From JBBQSN01 sp038213835 (GTDB taxonomy: Bacteria; Actinomycetota; Actinomycetes; Actinomycetales; CAWJMD01), in NCBI GenBank assembly GCA_038213835.1, contig JBBQSN010000043.1:1-23413 (forward strand): 23,413 bases of DNA. Reading direction: 5' to 3'. Positions 8,491-15,685 of this stretch are shown here, piece by piece. The notes beneath the pieces were generated by a model, which saw nothing but the letters and a program-made list of their open reading frames with translations, did no database searches and had not been told where the DNA came from. The translations under genes and the position numbers were made by a program. Position 1 is the stretch's first letter; every line of letters begins with the position of its first letter.

Positions 8491-9798
8491 ATGTCGACCG
8501 GCTCCCTGGCGTCCGAACCGGACGTGCCCGCAGCGCCCCCGCACCCGGGGGCGCTGGTCAGCCGTACCGTCGAGATCCCGGATCCCGGTCCGCTGCTGTG
8601 CCTGCTGCCGCCCGGGGCCGTGCAGGCGTGGGTGCGCCGGGGCGAGGGCCTGGTGGGCGTCGGGGAGTGCCTGCGGATCGACCTGCCCTCGGCCGGGTCC
8701 GTGCGGGCTGCGGCGAGGGCCTGGTCCGAGCTCGCCCGGCACGCCGTGGTGCGCGACGAGGTCCGGCTGCCGGGCACCGGGCCGGTCGCCTTCCTCTCCC
8801 TCCCCTTCTCCCCCGGCTCGGCCGCCGGTGGGGTGCTCGTCGTCCCGCAGACGATCGTGGGCCACCGCGGCGGCCGCTGGTGGGTCACCAGCACCACCCA
8901 GGGCGACGAGCTCCCGTCCCCGGCCGCCCCGAGGGCCGGCGAGGTCCCGGACGGACCCGGGACGGTGCGCTACTCCGACGGCGCGCGGTCCGGGCCGCAG
9001 TGGATGTCGGCAGTGGCGGAGGCGGTGTCCCGCATCACCGCCGGCGAGCTCGACAAGGTGGTGCTGGCGCGCGATCTCGACGCCCTCACCGAGCAGCCGG
9101 TCGACCTGCGGTGGGTGCTCGCGCGGCTCGGGGAGGGCTACCCCTCCTGCTGGACGTTCACCGTCGACGGACTGGTCGGGGCGACCCCTGAGCTGCTGGT
9201 GCGCTCCGAGCGCGGGCTCGTCACCTCGCGGGTGCTGGCCGGCACCATCCGGCGCACCGGTGACGACGAGCACGACCTGGCGCTCGCCGCCTCGCTGGCG
9301 CGGTCGAGCAAGGACCTGGAGGAGCACGAGTACGCCGTCCGGTCGGTGGCCGACGCCCTGGCCCGGCACTGCGCGGGCATGAACCTGCCCGAGGCGCCGT
9401 TCGTGCTGCACCTGCCGAACGTCATGCACCTTGCCACCGACGTCACCGGTGTGCTGCCCCGGCCCGAGGCGGGCACCCCCGGCCCCTCGGTGCTCGACCT
9501 CGTCGAGACGCTGCACCCGTCCGCGGCGGTGTGCGGCACACCCACGGCCCTGGCCGCCGACCTCATCGACGAGCTCGAGGGCATGGACCGCGACCGATAC
9601 GCCGGGCCGGTCGGCTGGGTCGACGCCCACGGCGACGGCGAGGTCGGCATCGCCCTGCGTTCGGCTCGCCTGGACGTCGAGAACCCCTGCCGGATCAGGC
9701 TGTTCGCCGGCTGCGGCATCGTGGCGGGGTCCGACCCCGAGGCCGAGCTGGCCGAGTCCGACGCCAAGCTAGTGCCCATGCGCGACGCCCTGGGCTGA
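8491..9798 (+). CDS. menF: Isochorismate synthase
   Basis: MenF converts chorismate to isochorismate, the first committed step of menaquinone synthesis. The 435-residue product has a variable N-terminal half and a C-terminal chorismate-binding domain. LDKVVLARDLDA (187-198) contains K189, equivalent to the water-activating lysine of MenF/EntC. ATPELLVRSERG (231-242), VTSRVLAGTIRR (244-255), LHPSAAVCGTPT (341-352) and RLFAGCGIVAGSDPEAELAE (403-422) are further signatures. A salicylate synthase or anthranilate synthase component is less likely given the men neighbours. I chose the ATG at 8491 because -10-like TACCCT lies seven bases before it; the frame is open further upstream into the menG start. 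It is convergent with menD, with 16 bases between the stops. Confidence 0.92.
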   Translation: MSTGSLASEPDVPAAPPHPGALVSRTVEIPDPGPLLCLLPPGAVQAWVRRGEGLVGVGECLRIDLPSAGSVRAAARAWSELARHAVVRDEVRLPGTGPVAFLSLPFSPGSAAGGVLVVPQTIVGHRGGRWWVTSTTQGDELPSPAAPRAGEVPDGPGTVRYSDGARSGPQWMSAVAEAVSRITAGELDKVVLARDLDALTEQPVDLRWVLARLGEGYPSCWTFTVDGLVGATPELLVRSERGLVTSRVLAGTIRRTGDDEHDLALAASLARSSKDLEEHEYAVRSVADALARHCAGMNLPEAPFVLHLPNVMHLATDVTGVLPRPEAGTPGPSVLDLVETLHPSAAVCGTPTALAADLIDELEGMDRDRYAGPVGWVDAHGDGEVGIALRSARLDVENPCRIRLFAGCGIVAGSDPEAELAESDAKLVPMRDALG

Positions 9799-9814
9799 AC
9801 CGACCTGGAACAGA

Positions 9815-11461
9815 TCACTCGTGCGGACCGGGGGAGGCGGCGAGGACCGCCGCCCTGATGCGGGCGTGCAGCCCTCGCAGACCCGCCCTGCCCGCGGGCA
9901 CGATGACGACCGAGATACCTTGCGGGGCGGTGGATGTGGCCGTAGCCAGATCCTCCCGCGTCGACACCCGCACGGCAGCGACGCCGAGCGCCGCCGCGGC
10001 CCGCACGAGGTCAGCGCCGTGCGGCGTCCCGAACACGCGCTCGAACGGACCGGGTCGGTCGGCGTGCTCGAGCAGACCGAAGATCCCGCCCCCGTCGTCG
10101 TCCAGGACGACGACCTGGAGGCGCAGCCGGGCCCGCTCGGACGGCGGGACGACGAGACCTCCCAGGTCGTGCAGGAACGCCAGGTCGCCGACCAGCAGCC
10201 GGGTGCTCCGGCCGGTCGCGGCGGCGACGCCGACGGCGGTGGAGACGGTGCCGTCGATACCTGCCAGACCCCGGTTCGCCAGCACCCGGGCGCCGTCCGC
10301 GGGAGGTGCCGCCAGGTCGAGGTCCCGGACCGGATTCGAGGCCGCGACGACCAGCACGTCGTCCGGGCCGGTGGCACGGGCCAGCTCTCGCGCCAGCCAC
10401 GGCCCGTGCAGCTGCTCGCCCTCGTCCAGGACGGCGTCGACCGCCGCCTCGGCCAGGACCCCTGCCTCGACCCAGCGAGCGCACCAGGCGGTCTGCGCCG
10501 GGTCCGGCGGCGGGGCGGTCACCCGGCCGACCACCCGGCGGACCTCGCGTCCGGGACCGGGCTCGTCCGGGTGCGACACCACCTGGACGAGCTCGACCCC
10601 CTCGCGGGCGAGCAGCCGGGTCACGGGGCGCGACAAGGTCGGGCGTCCGAGGACCACGACGCGCTCGACCTCGGCCACGAGGTCTGCGCGCTCCAGCAGC
10701 AACCGGTAGGCGCCGACCCGGTTCGGCCCGCCCTTGCCGCCGGAGGTGGGCTCGGCCAGCAGCGGCCAGCCTGCGCTCTCGGCCAGCTCGCGGGCGTCCG
10801 GACCGGCCCCGGCACCGGCCACGACGAGCGTGCGCGGGCCCTGGTCGAGGTGGGTCACGGGCAGATGGGCCACGCAGGACGTCGAGACCTGTTGCGGCGG
10901 CGCAGCGACGTCCACGTCCACATCGGGGACGAGGGGCTCGTCGAGCCCCAGGTCGAGGTGCACGGCTCCTGGTCGTCCCGAGCCGCCGGTCGCCGCCGCG
11001 AAGACCTGAGCGGCCACCGCGCGCCAGTCGGTGACCTCGTCGGCCTCGAGCACCAGGGTCAGCGCCGTGGCGGCGCCGAACACCGTGGGCTGCAGGTCGG
11101 TGGTCTGGTTCGCCCAGGTGCCGCGCAGCCGCGCAGGCCGGTCGGCGGTGAGCAGCAGCAGGGGCACCCCGGCGTGGTGCGCCTCCATCACCGCCGGGTG
11201 CAGGTTCGCCACCGCCGTGCCGGACGTGGTGACGACCGCCGCCGGCGCGGACGGGTCGGCCACGCCGCACCCCAGCGCCACGAACGCCGCGGTGCGCTCG
11301 TCGTGCCGCACGTGCAACCGGACGCGGCCGGCCCGCTCGGCGGCCTCCAGCGCGTAGGCGAGCGGCGCCGACCGGGAGCCCGGGCACAGCACGACGTCGC
11401 GCACACCCTGGTCGAGCAGGGCGCGCACGAGCGCGGCGGCGGCCTCGGGCGAGCTGGTCAT
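9815..11461 (-). CDS. menD: 2-succinyl-5-enolpyruvyl-6-hydroxy-3-cyclohexene-1-carboxylate synthase
   Basis: MenD is a thiamine-diphosphate enzyme that joins isochorismate and 2-oxoglutarate to make SEPHCHC. The product has 548 residues. CPGSRSAPLAYAL starts at residue 26 and DERTAAFVALG at 54, where E55 is the expected ThDP-activating glutamate. The later blocks are NRGLAGIDGTVSTAVGVA and the cofactor site GDLAFLHDLGGL (from 425) with DDDGGGIF (454-461). The ATG at 11461 overlaps the menC TGA by four bases (ATGA), so menC and menD are translationally coupled. The frame is open upstream, but only inside menC. Confidence 0.95.
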   Translation of the reverse strand: MTSSPEAAAALVRALLDQGVRDVVLCPGSRSAPLAYALEAAERAGRVRLHVRHDERTAAFVALGCGVADPSAPAAVVTTSGTAVANLHPAVMEAHHAGVPLLLLTADRPARLRGTWANQTTDLQPTVFGAATALTLVLEADEVTDWRAVAAQVFAAATGGSGRPGAVHLDLGLDEPLVPDVDVDVAAPPQQVSTSCVAHLPVTHLDQGPRTLVVAGAGAGPDARELAESAGWPLLAEPTSGGKGGPNRVGAYRLLLERADLVAEVERVVVLGRPTLSRPVTRLLAREGVELVQVVSHPDEPGPGREVRRVVGRVTAPPPDPAQTAWCARWVEAGVLAEAAVDAVLDEGEQLHGPWLARELARATGPDDVLVVAASNPVRDLDLAAPPADGARVLANRGLAGIDGTVSTAVGVAAATGRSTRLLVGDLAFLHDLGGLVVPPSERARLRLQVVVLDDDGGGIFGLLEHADRPGPFERVFGTPHGADLVRAAAALGVAAVRVSTREDLATATSTAPQGISVVIVPAGRAGLRGLHARIRAAVLAASPGPHE

Positions 11462-12504
11462 GACGGGAACGACGGCAGCACCGACCTCCGGTCCTGCAGC
11501 ACGCCGTGGCAGCGGCGCACCCGGTCTCGCCACCAGCGCTGCCGCTCAGGCGAGGCCCGCAGGGTCGCGACCAGACCGGGATCGGGCTCGACCCGACCGG
11601 TCGGCAGGTGGCCGTCGACCGGGAGCAGCGGCGAGGTCGTGACGTCGGACTCGAGCAGCCCCACGGTGCCGAGCCCGCAGGCGAGCTGCGCGCCGACGAC
11701 CGGCAGCGCGGCCGCCGCGGCCACGCCCGCGCTGATGCCGATCGAGGTGTCCAGCGCGCTGGAGACGACGAGGTCGACCTCGTACCGGTCGGCGAGCTCG
11801 GCGGCGATCGCCAGGGTGCGCCTGACGCCGCCGAGCGGGGCGACCTTGACCACGGCGACGTCGACCGCACCGGTGGCCGCCACCGCGAACGGGTCGTCGG
11901 CCCGGCGGATGCCCTCGTCGACGGCGAGCGCCACCCCCACACCGGCCCGGTCGAGCACTGCGCGCAGGGCGACCAGCTCGTCCAGGGTGCGGCAGGGCTG
12001 CTCGACGTACTGCAGGTCGTAGTGGCCGAGCACCGAGAGCGCGTGCGCCGCCGTGTCGACGTCCCAGGCACCGTTGGCGTCGAGCCGGACGGCGACGTCG
12101 GACCCGACCGTCCCGCGGACCCGGTCGACCCGGGTGATGTCGTCGCTGAGGGTCTCGCCGGTCTCGGCGACCTTGATCTTCACGGTCCGACAGCCCGGGA
12201 AGCGGGCCAGCACCGCCTCCACCTGGTCCGGGGCCACGGCCGGGACGGTGGCGTTGACGGGCACCCGGTCACGCAGCCGGCCGGGCCACCCGGTCCACGC
12301 GCTCTCCAGCGCGCTGGCCAGCCACCAGGACGCCTCGCGGTCGTCGTACTCGACGAACGGGCTGAACTCGCCCCAGCCCGCCGGGCCGTGCACGAGCACC
12401 GCCTCGCGCCGGTCGACGCCGCGGAACCGGACGTGCATGGGTACGTCGACGACCACCATCGAGTCGATGACGTCCTCGAGGGGCACGTCGGCGGGATCCA
12501 GCAT
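11458..12504 (-). CDS. menC: o-Succinylbenzoate synthase
   Basis: MenC is an enolase-superfamily dehydratase that converts SHCHC to o-succinylbenzoate. The 348-residue product carries the expected catalytic set. KIKVAE gives the KxK pair (K109, K111). The Mg2+ ligands are D142 in RLDANGAWD, E168 in YVEQPC and D196 in AVDEGIR. The second catalytic lysine is K220 in VVKVAPLGG. FRGVDRREAVLVHGPAGWGEFSPF is the usual N-terminal block. The ATG at 12504 has AGGAG four bases upstream. A start at the internal Met16 is possible. menC is the first gene of a menC-menD unit and is divergent from menB across 21 bases. Confidence 0.93.
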   Translation of the reverse strand: MLDPADVPLEDVIDSMVVVDVPMHVRFRGVDRREAVLVHGPAGWGEFSPFVEYDDREASWWLASALESAWTGWPGRLRDRVPVNATVPAVAPDQVEAVLARFPGCRTVKIKVAETGETLSDDITRVDRVRGTVGSDVAVRLDANGAWDVDTAAHALSVLGHYDLQYVEQPCRTLDELVALRAVLDRAGVGVALAVDEGIRRADDPFAVAATGAVDVAVVKVAPLGGVRRTLAIAAELADRYEVDLVVSSALDTSIGISAGVAAAAALPVVGAQLACGLGTVGLLESDVTTSPLLPVDGHLPTGRVEPDPGLVATLRASPERQRWWRDRVRRCHGVLQDRRSVLPSFPS

Positions 12505-12525
12505 CACTCTCCTATCCTCGCCCAG
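12505..12525. promoter_or_regulatory. Shared menC/menB start region
   Basis: Twenty-one bases lie between the start codons. On the plus strand TATCCT (12513-12518) is a good -10 box with the menB GTG seven bases further on. Its complement reads AGGATAGGAG on the menC strand, which supplies the menC Shine-Dalgarno. The menC transcript must therefore start inside menB coding DNA, so the two promoters overlap. Confidence 0.5.
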
Positions 12526-13494
12526 GTGACGACAGACGACACCGGCGCGGCCGGAGCCACGACGGGGAGCACCATCTCGGAGATCTTCGACCCCGCCGCC
12601 TGGGAGCCTGTCGAGGGGTTCGACCTCACGGACATCACCTACCACCGCTGCGTGCTCGAGGGCCCCAGGCGCGGCACCGTCCGGATCGCGTTCGACCGTC
12701 CGGAGGTACGCAACGCGTTCCGCCCTCACACGGTCGACGAGCTGTACCGGACGCTGGACCACGCCCGGATGACGCCCGACGTCGGCACCGTGCTGCTGAC
12801 CGGCAACGGCCCCTCGGAGCGCGACGGCGGCTGGGCGTTCTGCTCCGGTGGCGACCAGCGGATCCGTGGCCGGTCCGGGTACCAGTACGCCGAGGGCGAG
12901 ACCGCCGACACCGTCGACGCCGCGCGGGTGAGGGCGGCCGGCGGCCGGCTGCACATCCTGGAGGTGCAGCGGCTGATCCGCACCATGCCCAAGGTCGTGG
13001 TCTGCGTGGTGCCCGGGTGGGCCGCCGGTGGCGGGCACTCGCTGCACGTGGTGTGCGACCTCACGATCGCGAGCCGCGAGCACGCCCGGTTCAAGCAGAC
13101 CGACGCCGACGTCGGCTCGTTCGACGGCGGCTACGGCTCGGCCTACCTCGCGCGGATGGTCGGTCAGAAGCGAGCGCGCGAGATCTTCTTCCTCGGACGC
13201 ACGTACTCGGCCGAGGACATGCGGCAGATGGGCGCGGTCAACCTCGTCACCGACCACGCCGAGCTGGAGCACACCGCGCTCGAGGTCGCCGGGGAGATCA
13301 ACGCGAAGTCGCCGACGGCGCAACGGATGCTGAAGTTCGCCTTCAACCTGGTGGACGACGGGCTGATGGGCCAGCAGGTCTTCGCCGGCGAGGCCACCCG
13401 GCTCGCGTACATGACCGACGAGGCCGTCGAGGGCCGTGACGCCTTCCTGGAGAAGCGCGACCCCGACTGGAGCGACTTCCCCCGCTACTACTGA
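12526..13494 (+). CDS. menB: 1,4-Dihydroxy-2-naphthoyl-CoA synthase
   Basis: MenB is a crotonase-family enzyme that closes the naphthoquinone ring from o-succinylbenzoyl-CoA. The product has 322 residues. CSGGDQRIRGRSGYQY (106-121) and PGWAAGGGHSLHVVCDLTIA (163-182, oxyanion hole region) are diagnostic. QTDADVGSFDGGYG (191-204) carries an aspartate (D193) where E. coli MenB has a glycine that binds bicarbonate. It therefore belongs to the bicarbonate-independent class known from M. tuberculosis (Asp185). The start is GTG at 12526; no Shine-Dalgarno is seen, but a -10 box ends seven bases before it. The N-terminal 20 residues are Ala/Thr/Gly-rich. Confidence 0.95.
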   Translation: MTTDDTGAAGATTGSTISEIFDPAAWEPVEGFDLTDITYHRCVLEGPRRGTVRIAFDRPEVRNAFRPHTVDELYRTLDHARMTPDVGTVLLTGNGPSERDGGWAFCSGGDQRIRGRSGYQYAEGETADTVDAARVRAAGGRLHILEVQRLIRTMPKVVVCVVPGWAAGGGHSLHVVCDLTIASREHARFKQTDADVGSFDGGYGSAYLARMVGQKRAREIFFLGRTYSAEDMRQMGAVNLVTDHAELEHTALEVAGEINAKSPTAQRMLKFAFNLVDDGLMGQQVFAGEATRLAYMTDEAVEGRDAFLEKRDPDWSDFPRYY

Positions 13495-13553
13495 GGTGCC
13501 CCGCAGGATCGATCGGGCCTGACGACGACCGGCCGGCCCAAGCCCCAACGCCG

Positions 13554-13567
13554 ACATCGCGCGATGT
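13554..13567. promoter_or_regulatory. Perfect 14-base palindrome upstream of the cupin gene
   Basis: ACATCGCGCGATGT is an exact palindrome. It ends 12 bases before the -35 box of the cupin promoter. Its size and place suggest an operator for a dimeric regulator, but it matches no binding site that I recognise. Confidence 0.35.
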
Positions 13568-13579
13568 GGCACGGCGTCC

Positions 13580-13608
13580 TTGACCGGTGAGTGGCCACCG
13601 CGCAGGCT
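13580..13608 (+). promoter_or_regulatory. Promoter of the cupin gene
   Basis: TTGACC (13580-13585), a 17-base spacer and CAGGCT (13603-13608) form a good housekeeping-type promoter. The ATG at 13615 follows the -10 after six bases, so the mRNA probably starts at the A of the start codon. This is the clearest two-part promoter in the window. Confidence 0.6.
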
Positions 13609-13614
13609 CACCCC

Positions 13615-14004
13615 ATGAGCGATGACCCCGCCCGGCCGTGCTCGGTCGTGCCGGCCGACGAGCTCAGCCCGGCCGACCCGACGCCGGGGATGACCCGGCA
13701 GGTGGCGCGGCACGGCGAGGGGATGTGGAGCGGGACCGTCGACACCGAGCCCGGCACGGTCTCCGGCTGGCACCACCACGCCGAGCACGACACGACGCTG
13801 TACGTCGTGAGCGGCCGGATGCGGATCGAGTCCGGGCCCGGCGGCGCGCACGTGGTCGAGGCGGGGCCGGGTGACTTCCTGCACGTGCCGGCCGGCGCCG
13901 TGCACCGCGAGTCGAACCCGGGCGACTCGGCGGCCCGGGCCGTGATCGTCCGATGCGGCAGCGGCGAGCCCACCGTCAACGTCGACGGCCCGGCAACGGG
14001 CTAG
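13615..14004 (+). CDS. Cupin-domain protein
   Basis: This is a 129-residue single-domain cupin (small beta-barrel). The first cupin motif is GWHHHAEHDTTLYVVSGRMR (51-70) with metal-ligand candidates H53, H54, H55 and H58. The second is PGDFLHVPAGAVHRESNPGD (85-104) with H97. Such proteins bind a metal and range from dioxygenases and isomerases to ligand sensors; the substrate cannot be read from the sequence. I chose the ATG at 13615 from the promoter layout; an upstream GTG at 13591 is in frame but lies inside the promoter. The gene interrupts the men cluster and need not belong to the pathway. Its TAG shares the palindrome CTAG with the stop of the convergent YjbR gene. Confidence 0.85.
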   Translation: MSDDPARPCSVVPADELSPADPTPGMTRQVARHGEGMWSGTVDTEPGTVSGWHHHAEHDTTLYVVSGRMRIESGPGGAHVVEAGPGDFLHVPAGAVHRESNPGDSAARAVIVRCGSGEPTVNVDGPATG

Positions 14005-14393
14005 GACCCCTCGTCCAGCTGCTGCACCAGGGTCTTCGGGGCGATCTGGCGGTAGGCGTTCTCGACGTGCTGGGCGACGGCGTCGTGGTCGACCTCGCCC
14101 TCGCCTCGCTCGGCCAGGTCGAGCCGCACACCGAGCCAGCCACGGGTGCCCACGTACGGCGGGACGAAGTAGCGCAGCGGGTCGGCCTCGACCAGCGAGT
14201 GCTGGGCGCCCTCGGGGGCGGCGCACCAGAAGCCGAGCCGGTCGTCGTGGTGGTGGTCGGCGAGCATGACGAACGACCTCTTGCCCCTCACGAACCACGT
14301 GGGCTCACCGTGGCTGAGCCGCTCGGTCACCTCCGGCAGCGCGAGGCACAGCTCGCGGAGCCGCTCCGTCTGCTCGCCCTGTCCCCTGGCCAT
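14001..14393 (-). CDS. MmcQ/YjbR family DNA-binding-fold protein
   Basis: This gene encodes a 130-residue protein of the MmcQ/YjbR family. The signature pattern is an N-terminal helix with ALPEVTERLSHGEPTWFVRG (18-37), then RSFVMLADHHHD, LGFWCAAPEG and a C-terminal helix with AYRQIAPKTLVQQLD. Structures of this family resemble a double-wing DNA-binding fold, but the cellular role is unknown. The ATG at 14393 has no Shine-Dalgarno, and a -10-like CATGAT (minus strand, 14400-14405) ends six bases before it. The stop codon overlaps the end of the convergent cupin gene by four bases. Confidence 0.82.
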   Translation of the reverse strand: MARGQGEQTERLRELCLALPEVTERLSHGEPTWFVRGKRSFVMLADHHHDDRLGFWCAAPEGAQHSLVEADPLRYFVPPYVGTRGWLGVRLDLAERGEGEVDHDAVAQHVENAYRQIAPKTLVQQLDEGS

Positions 14394-14399
14394 GTCACC

Positions 14400-14405
14400 A
14401 TCATG
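14400..14405 (-). promoter_or_regulatory. -10-like box of the YjbR/MmcQ gene
   Basis: CATGAT on the minus strand ends six bases before the ATG at 14393, suggesting a leaderless transcript. No good -35 is seen. Confidence 0.35.
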
Positions 14406-14408
14406 GCC

Positions 14409-14469
14409 GCCCGAGCGTGCCGACGCGTCGGTGTCGCACCATCGAGGGCGGCCCCTCGGTCGCTCGGGC
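14409..14469. repeat. Inverted repeat between yjbR-like gene and menE
   Basis: GCCCGAGCG (14409-14417) is repeated in exact inverted form as CGCTCGGGC (14461-14469), with a 43-base spacer. Inside the spacer lies the perfect 12-base palindrome CCGACGCGTCGG (14420-14431). The whole sits in the 131-base region between the divergent starts of the YjbR-type gene and menE. GC-rich DNA gives such repeats by chance fairly often, so any regulatory role is uncertain. Confidence 0.35.
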
Positions 14470-14512
14470 CCCCGAGTCCGACGCCACGGTCCGAACGGTG
14501 GAACCGGTGGCC

Positions 14513-14518
14513 CACACT
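14513..14518 (+). promoter_or_regulatory. -10-like box of menE
   Basis: CACACT ends six bases before the ATG at 14525, which supports that start over upstream in-frame codons. No good -35 is seen. Confidence 0.35.
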
Positions 14519-14524
14519 GTCGGC

Positions 14525-15685
14525 ATGCGGGTCGAGCCGGTCGTCGTCACCGGCGCGCGCGCCCCTGCTGTCAGCGAGCTCGTCGAACGGCTGCGCGCGG
14601 CGCTCGACGGCACCGGCCCGGCGCTGCTCCCGTTGGCCGCCGGCGAGCCCGGCCGGGTCGTCCTCTCGGCCGCCCGCCTCGAGCGCCGGCTGCGGGACGG
14701 GACGGCGCTGCTGCTGCCCACCTCCGGCTCCACCGGCGTCCAGAAGGTGGTCGAGCTCTCGGCGGCCTCGCTGCTGGCGGGCGCGCGGGCCACGCACCTG
14801 CGGGTCGGGGCACCCGGCCGGTGGCTTCTGCCGCTCCCGCTCACCCACGTCGCGGGCTGGCAGGTCCTCGTCCGCGGGCTGCTCGCCGAGACCGAGGAGC
14901 AGCAGCCGCAACGACTTCCGGGCGGCCCCTTCACCGCCACGACCTTCGCGGACGCCGTCGAGACCGCCGGCCCGCCCGTCCAGTTCACGTCCCTGGTCCC
15001 GACCCAGCTCGCCCGGGTGGTCGACGACGGCCGCGCCGCGCGGGCGGCCGCCACCCTGACCGCGGTGCTGCTCGGCGGTGCCGCGGCCCCGCGACGCCTG
15101 CTGGCCCGGGCCGCCGAGTCCGGGGTCCGCGTCGTCACCACGTACGGCTCGACCGAGACCTGCGGGGGGTGCGTCTACGACGGCGTCCCGCTCGACGGCG
15201 TGCGCGCCGCACTCACCGACGACGGCCGACTCCGGTTGGCCGGGCCGGTCATCGCGTCCGGCTACCGCGACGGCTCACCGGGATTCGCCGACGACGACGG
15301 TACCCGCTGGTTCACGACCTCCGACCTGGCCCGGATCGACGGCGAGCGGGTCGAGGTCCTCGGCCGCGCCGACGACGTCATCGTCAGTGGGGGCGAGAAC
15401 GTCTCTCCCGCAGCGGTCGAGCAGGTGCTCCTCGTCCAGCCAGCGGTCCTCGAGGCCCTTGTCGTCGGCGTCCCCGACCTCGAGTGGGGCACCGTGGTCG
15501 TCGCGCTCGTCACCTCCGACGACGACCTCGACGAGGCGGCCCTGCGCTCGGCGGTCGCCGACCGGCTCGGGCGCGCCCACGCGCCCCGGCACGTCCTGCG
15601 CGTGCCCTCGCTCCCCCGGATGGGCATCGGCAAGCCCGACCGGCGCGCGGCGGCCGAGCTCGCCGCTCGTACCCTCACGGGGTGA
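14525..15685 (+). CDS. menE: o-Succinylbenzoate-CoA ligase
   Basis: MenE is an adenylate-forming (ANL) enzyme that activates o-succinylbenzoate as its CoA thioester for MenB. The product has 386 residues if translation starts at the ATG at 14525; the frame is open further upstream. LLLPTSGSTGVQKVVEL (62-78) is the P-loop-like A3 motif, TTYGSTETCGG the A5 motif, and SDLARIDGERVEVLGRADD spans A7/A8. GIGKPDRRA (from 367) holds the A10 lysine, K370. A -10-like CACACT (14513-14518) ends six bases before the ATG. The stop codon overlaps the menA start as GTGA. Confidence 0.93.
   Translation: MRVEPVVVTGARAPAVSELVERLRAALDGTGPALLPLAAGEPGRVVLSAARLERRLRDGTALLLPTSGSTGVQKVVELSAASLLAGARATHLRVGAPGRWLLPLPLTHVAGWQVLVRGLLAETEEQQPQRLPGGPFTATTFADAVETAGPPVQFTSLVPTQLARVVDDGRAARAAATLTAVLLGGAAAPRRLLARAAESGVRVVTTYGSTETCGGCVYDGVPLDGVRAALTDDGRLRLAGPVIASGYRDGSPGFADDDGTRWFTTSDLARIDGERVEVLGRADDVIVSGGENVSPAAVEQVLLVQPAVLEALVVGVPDLEWGTVVVALVTSDDDLDEAALRSAVADRLGRAHAPRHVLRVPSLPRMGIGKPDRRAAAELAARTLTG
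15670..15675 (+). promoter_or_regulatory. Internal -10-like box of menA
   Basis: TACCCT lies inside the last codons of menE and ends six bases before the menA GTG. It is identical to the -10 boxes of menF and the DUF4229 gene. Confidence 0.4.

Noticed and set aside
9821..12022. A 733-codon plus-strand frame opposite menD and menC
   Set aside because: It is antisense to two genes with full catalytic motifs and has no domain of its own.
12505..14298. Upstream extension of the menC frame over menB, the cupin gene and part of the YjbR gene
   Set aside because: The frame is open only because of GC-rich codon bias. The MenC domain starts after 12504, and the extension is antisense to the clear menB.
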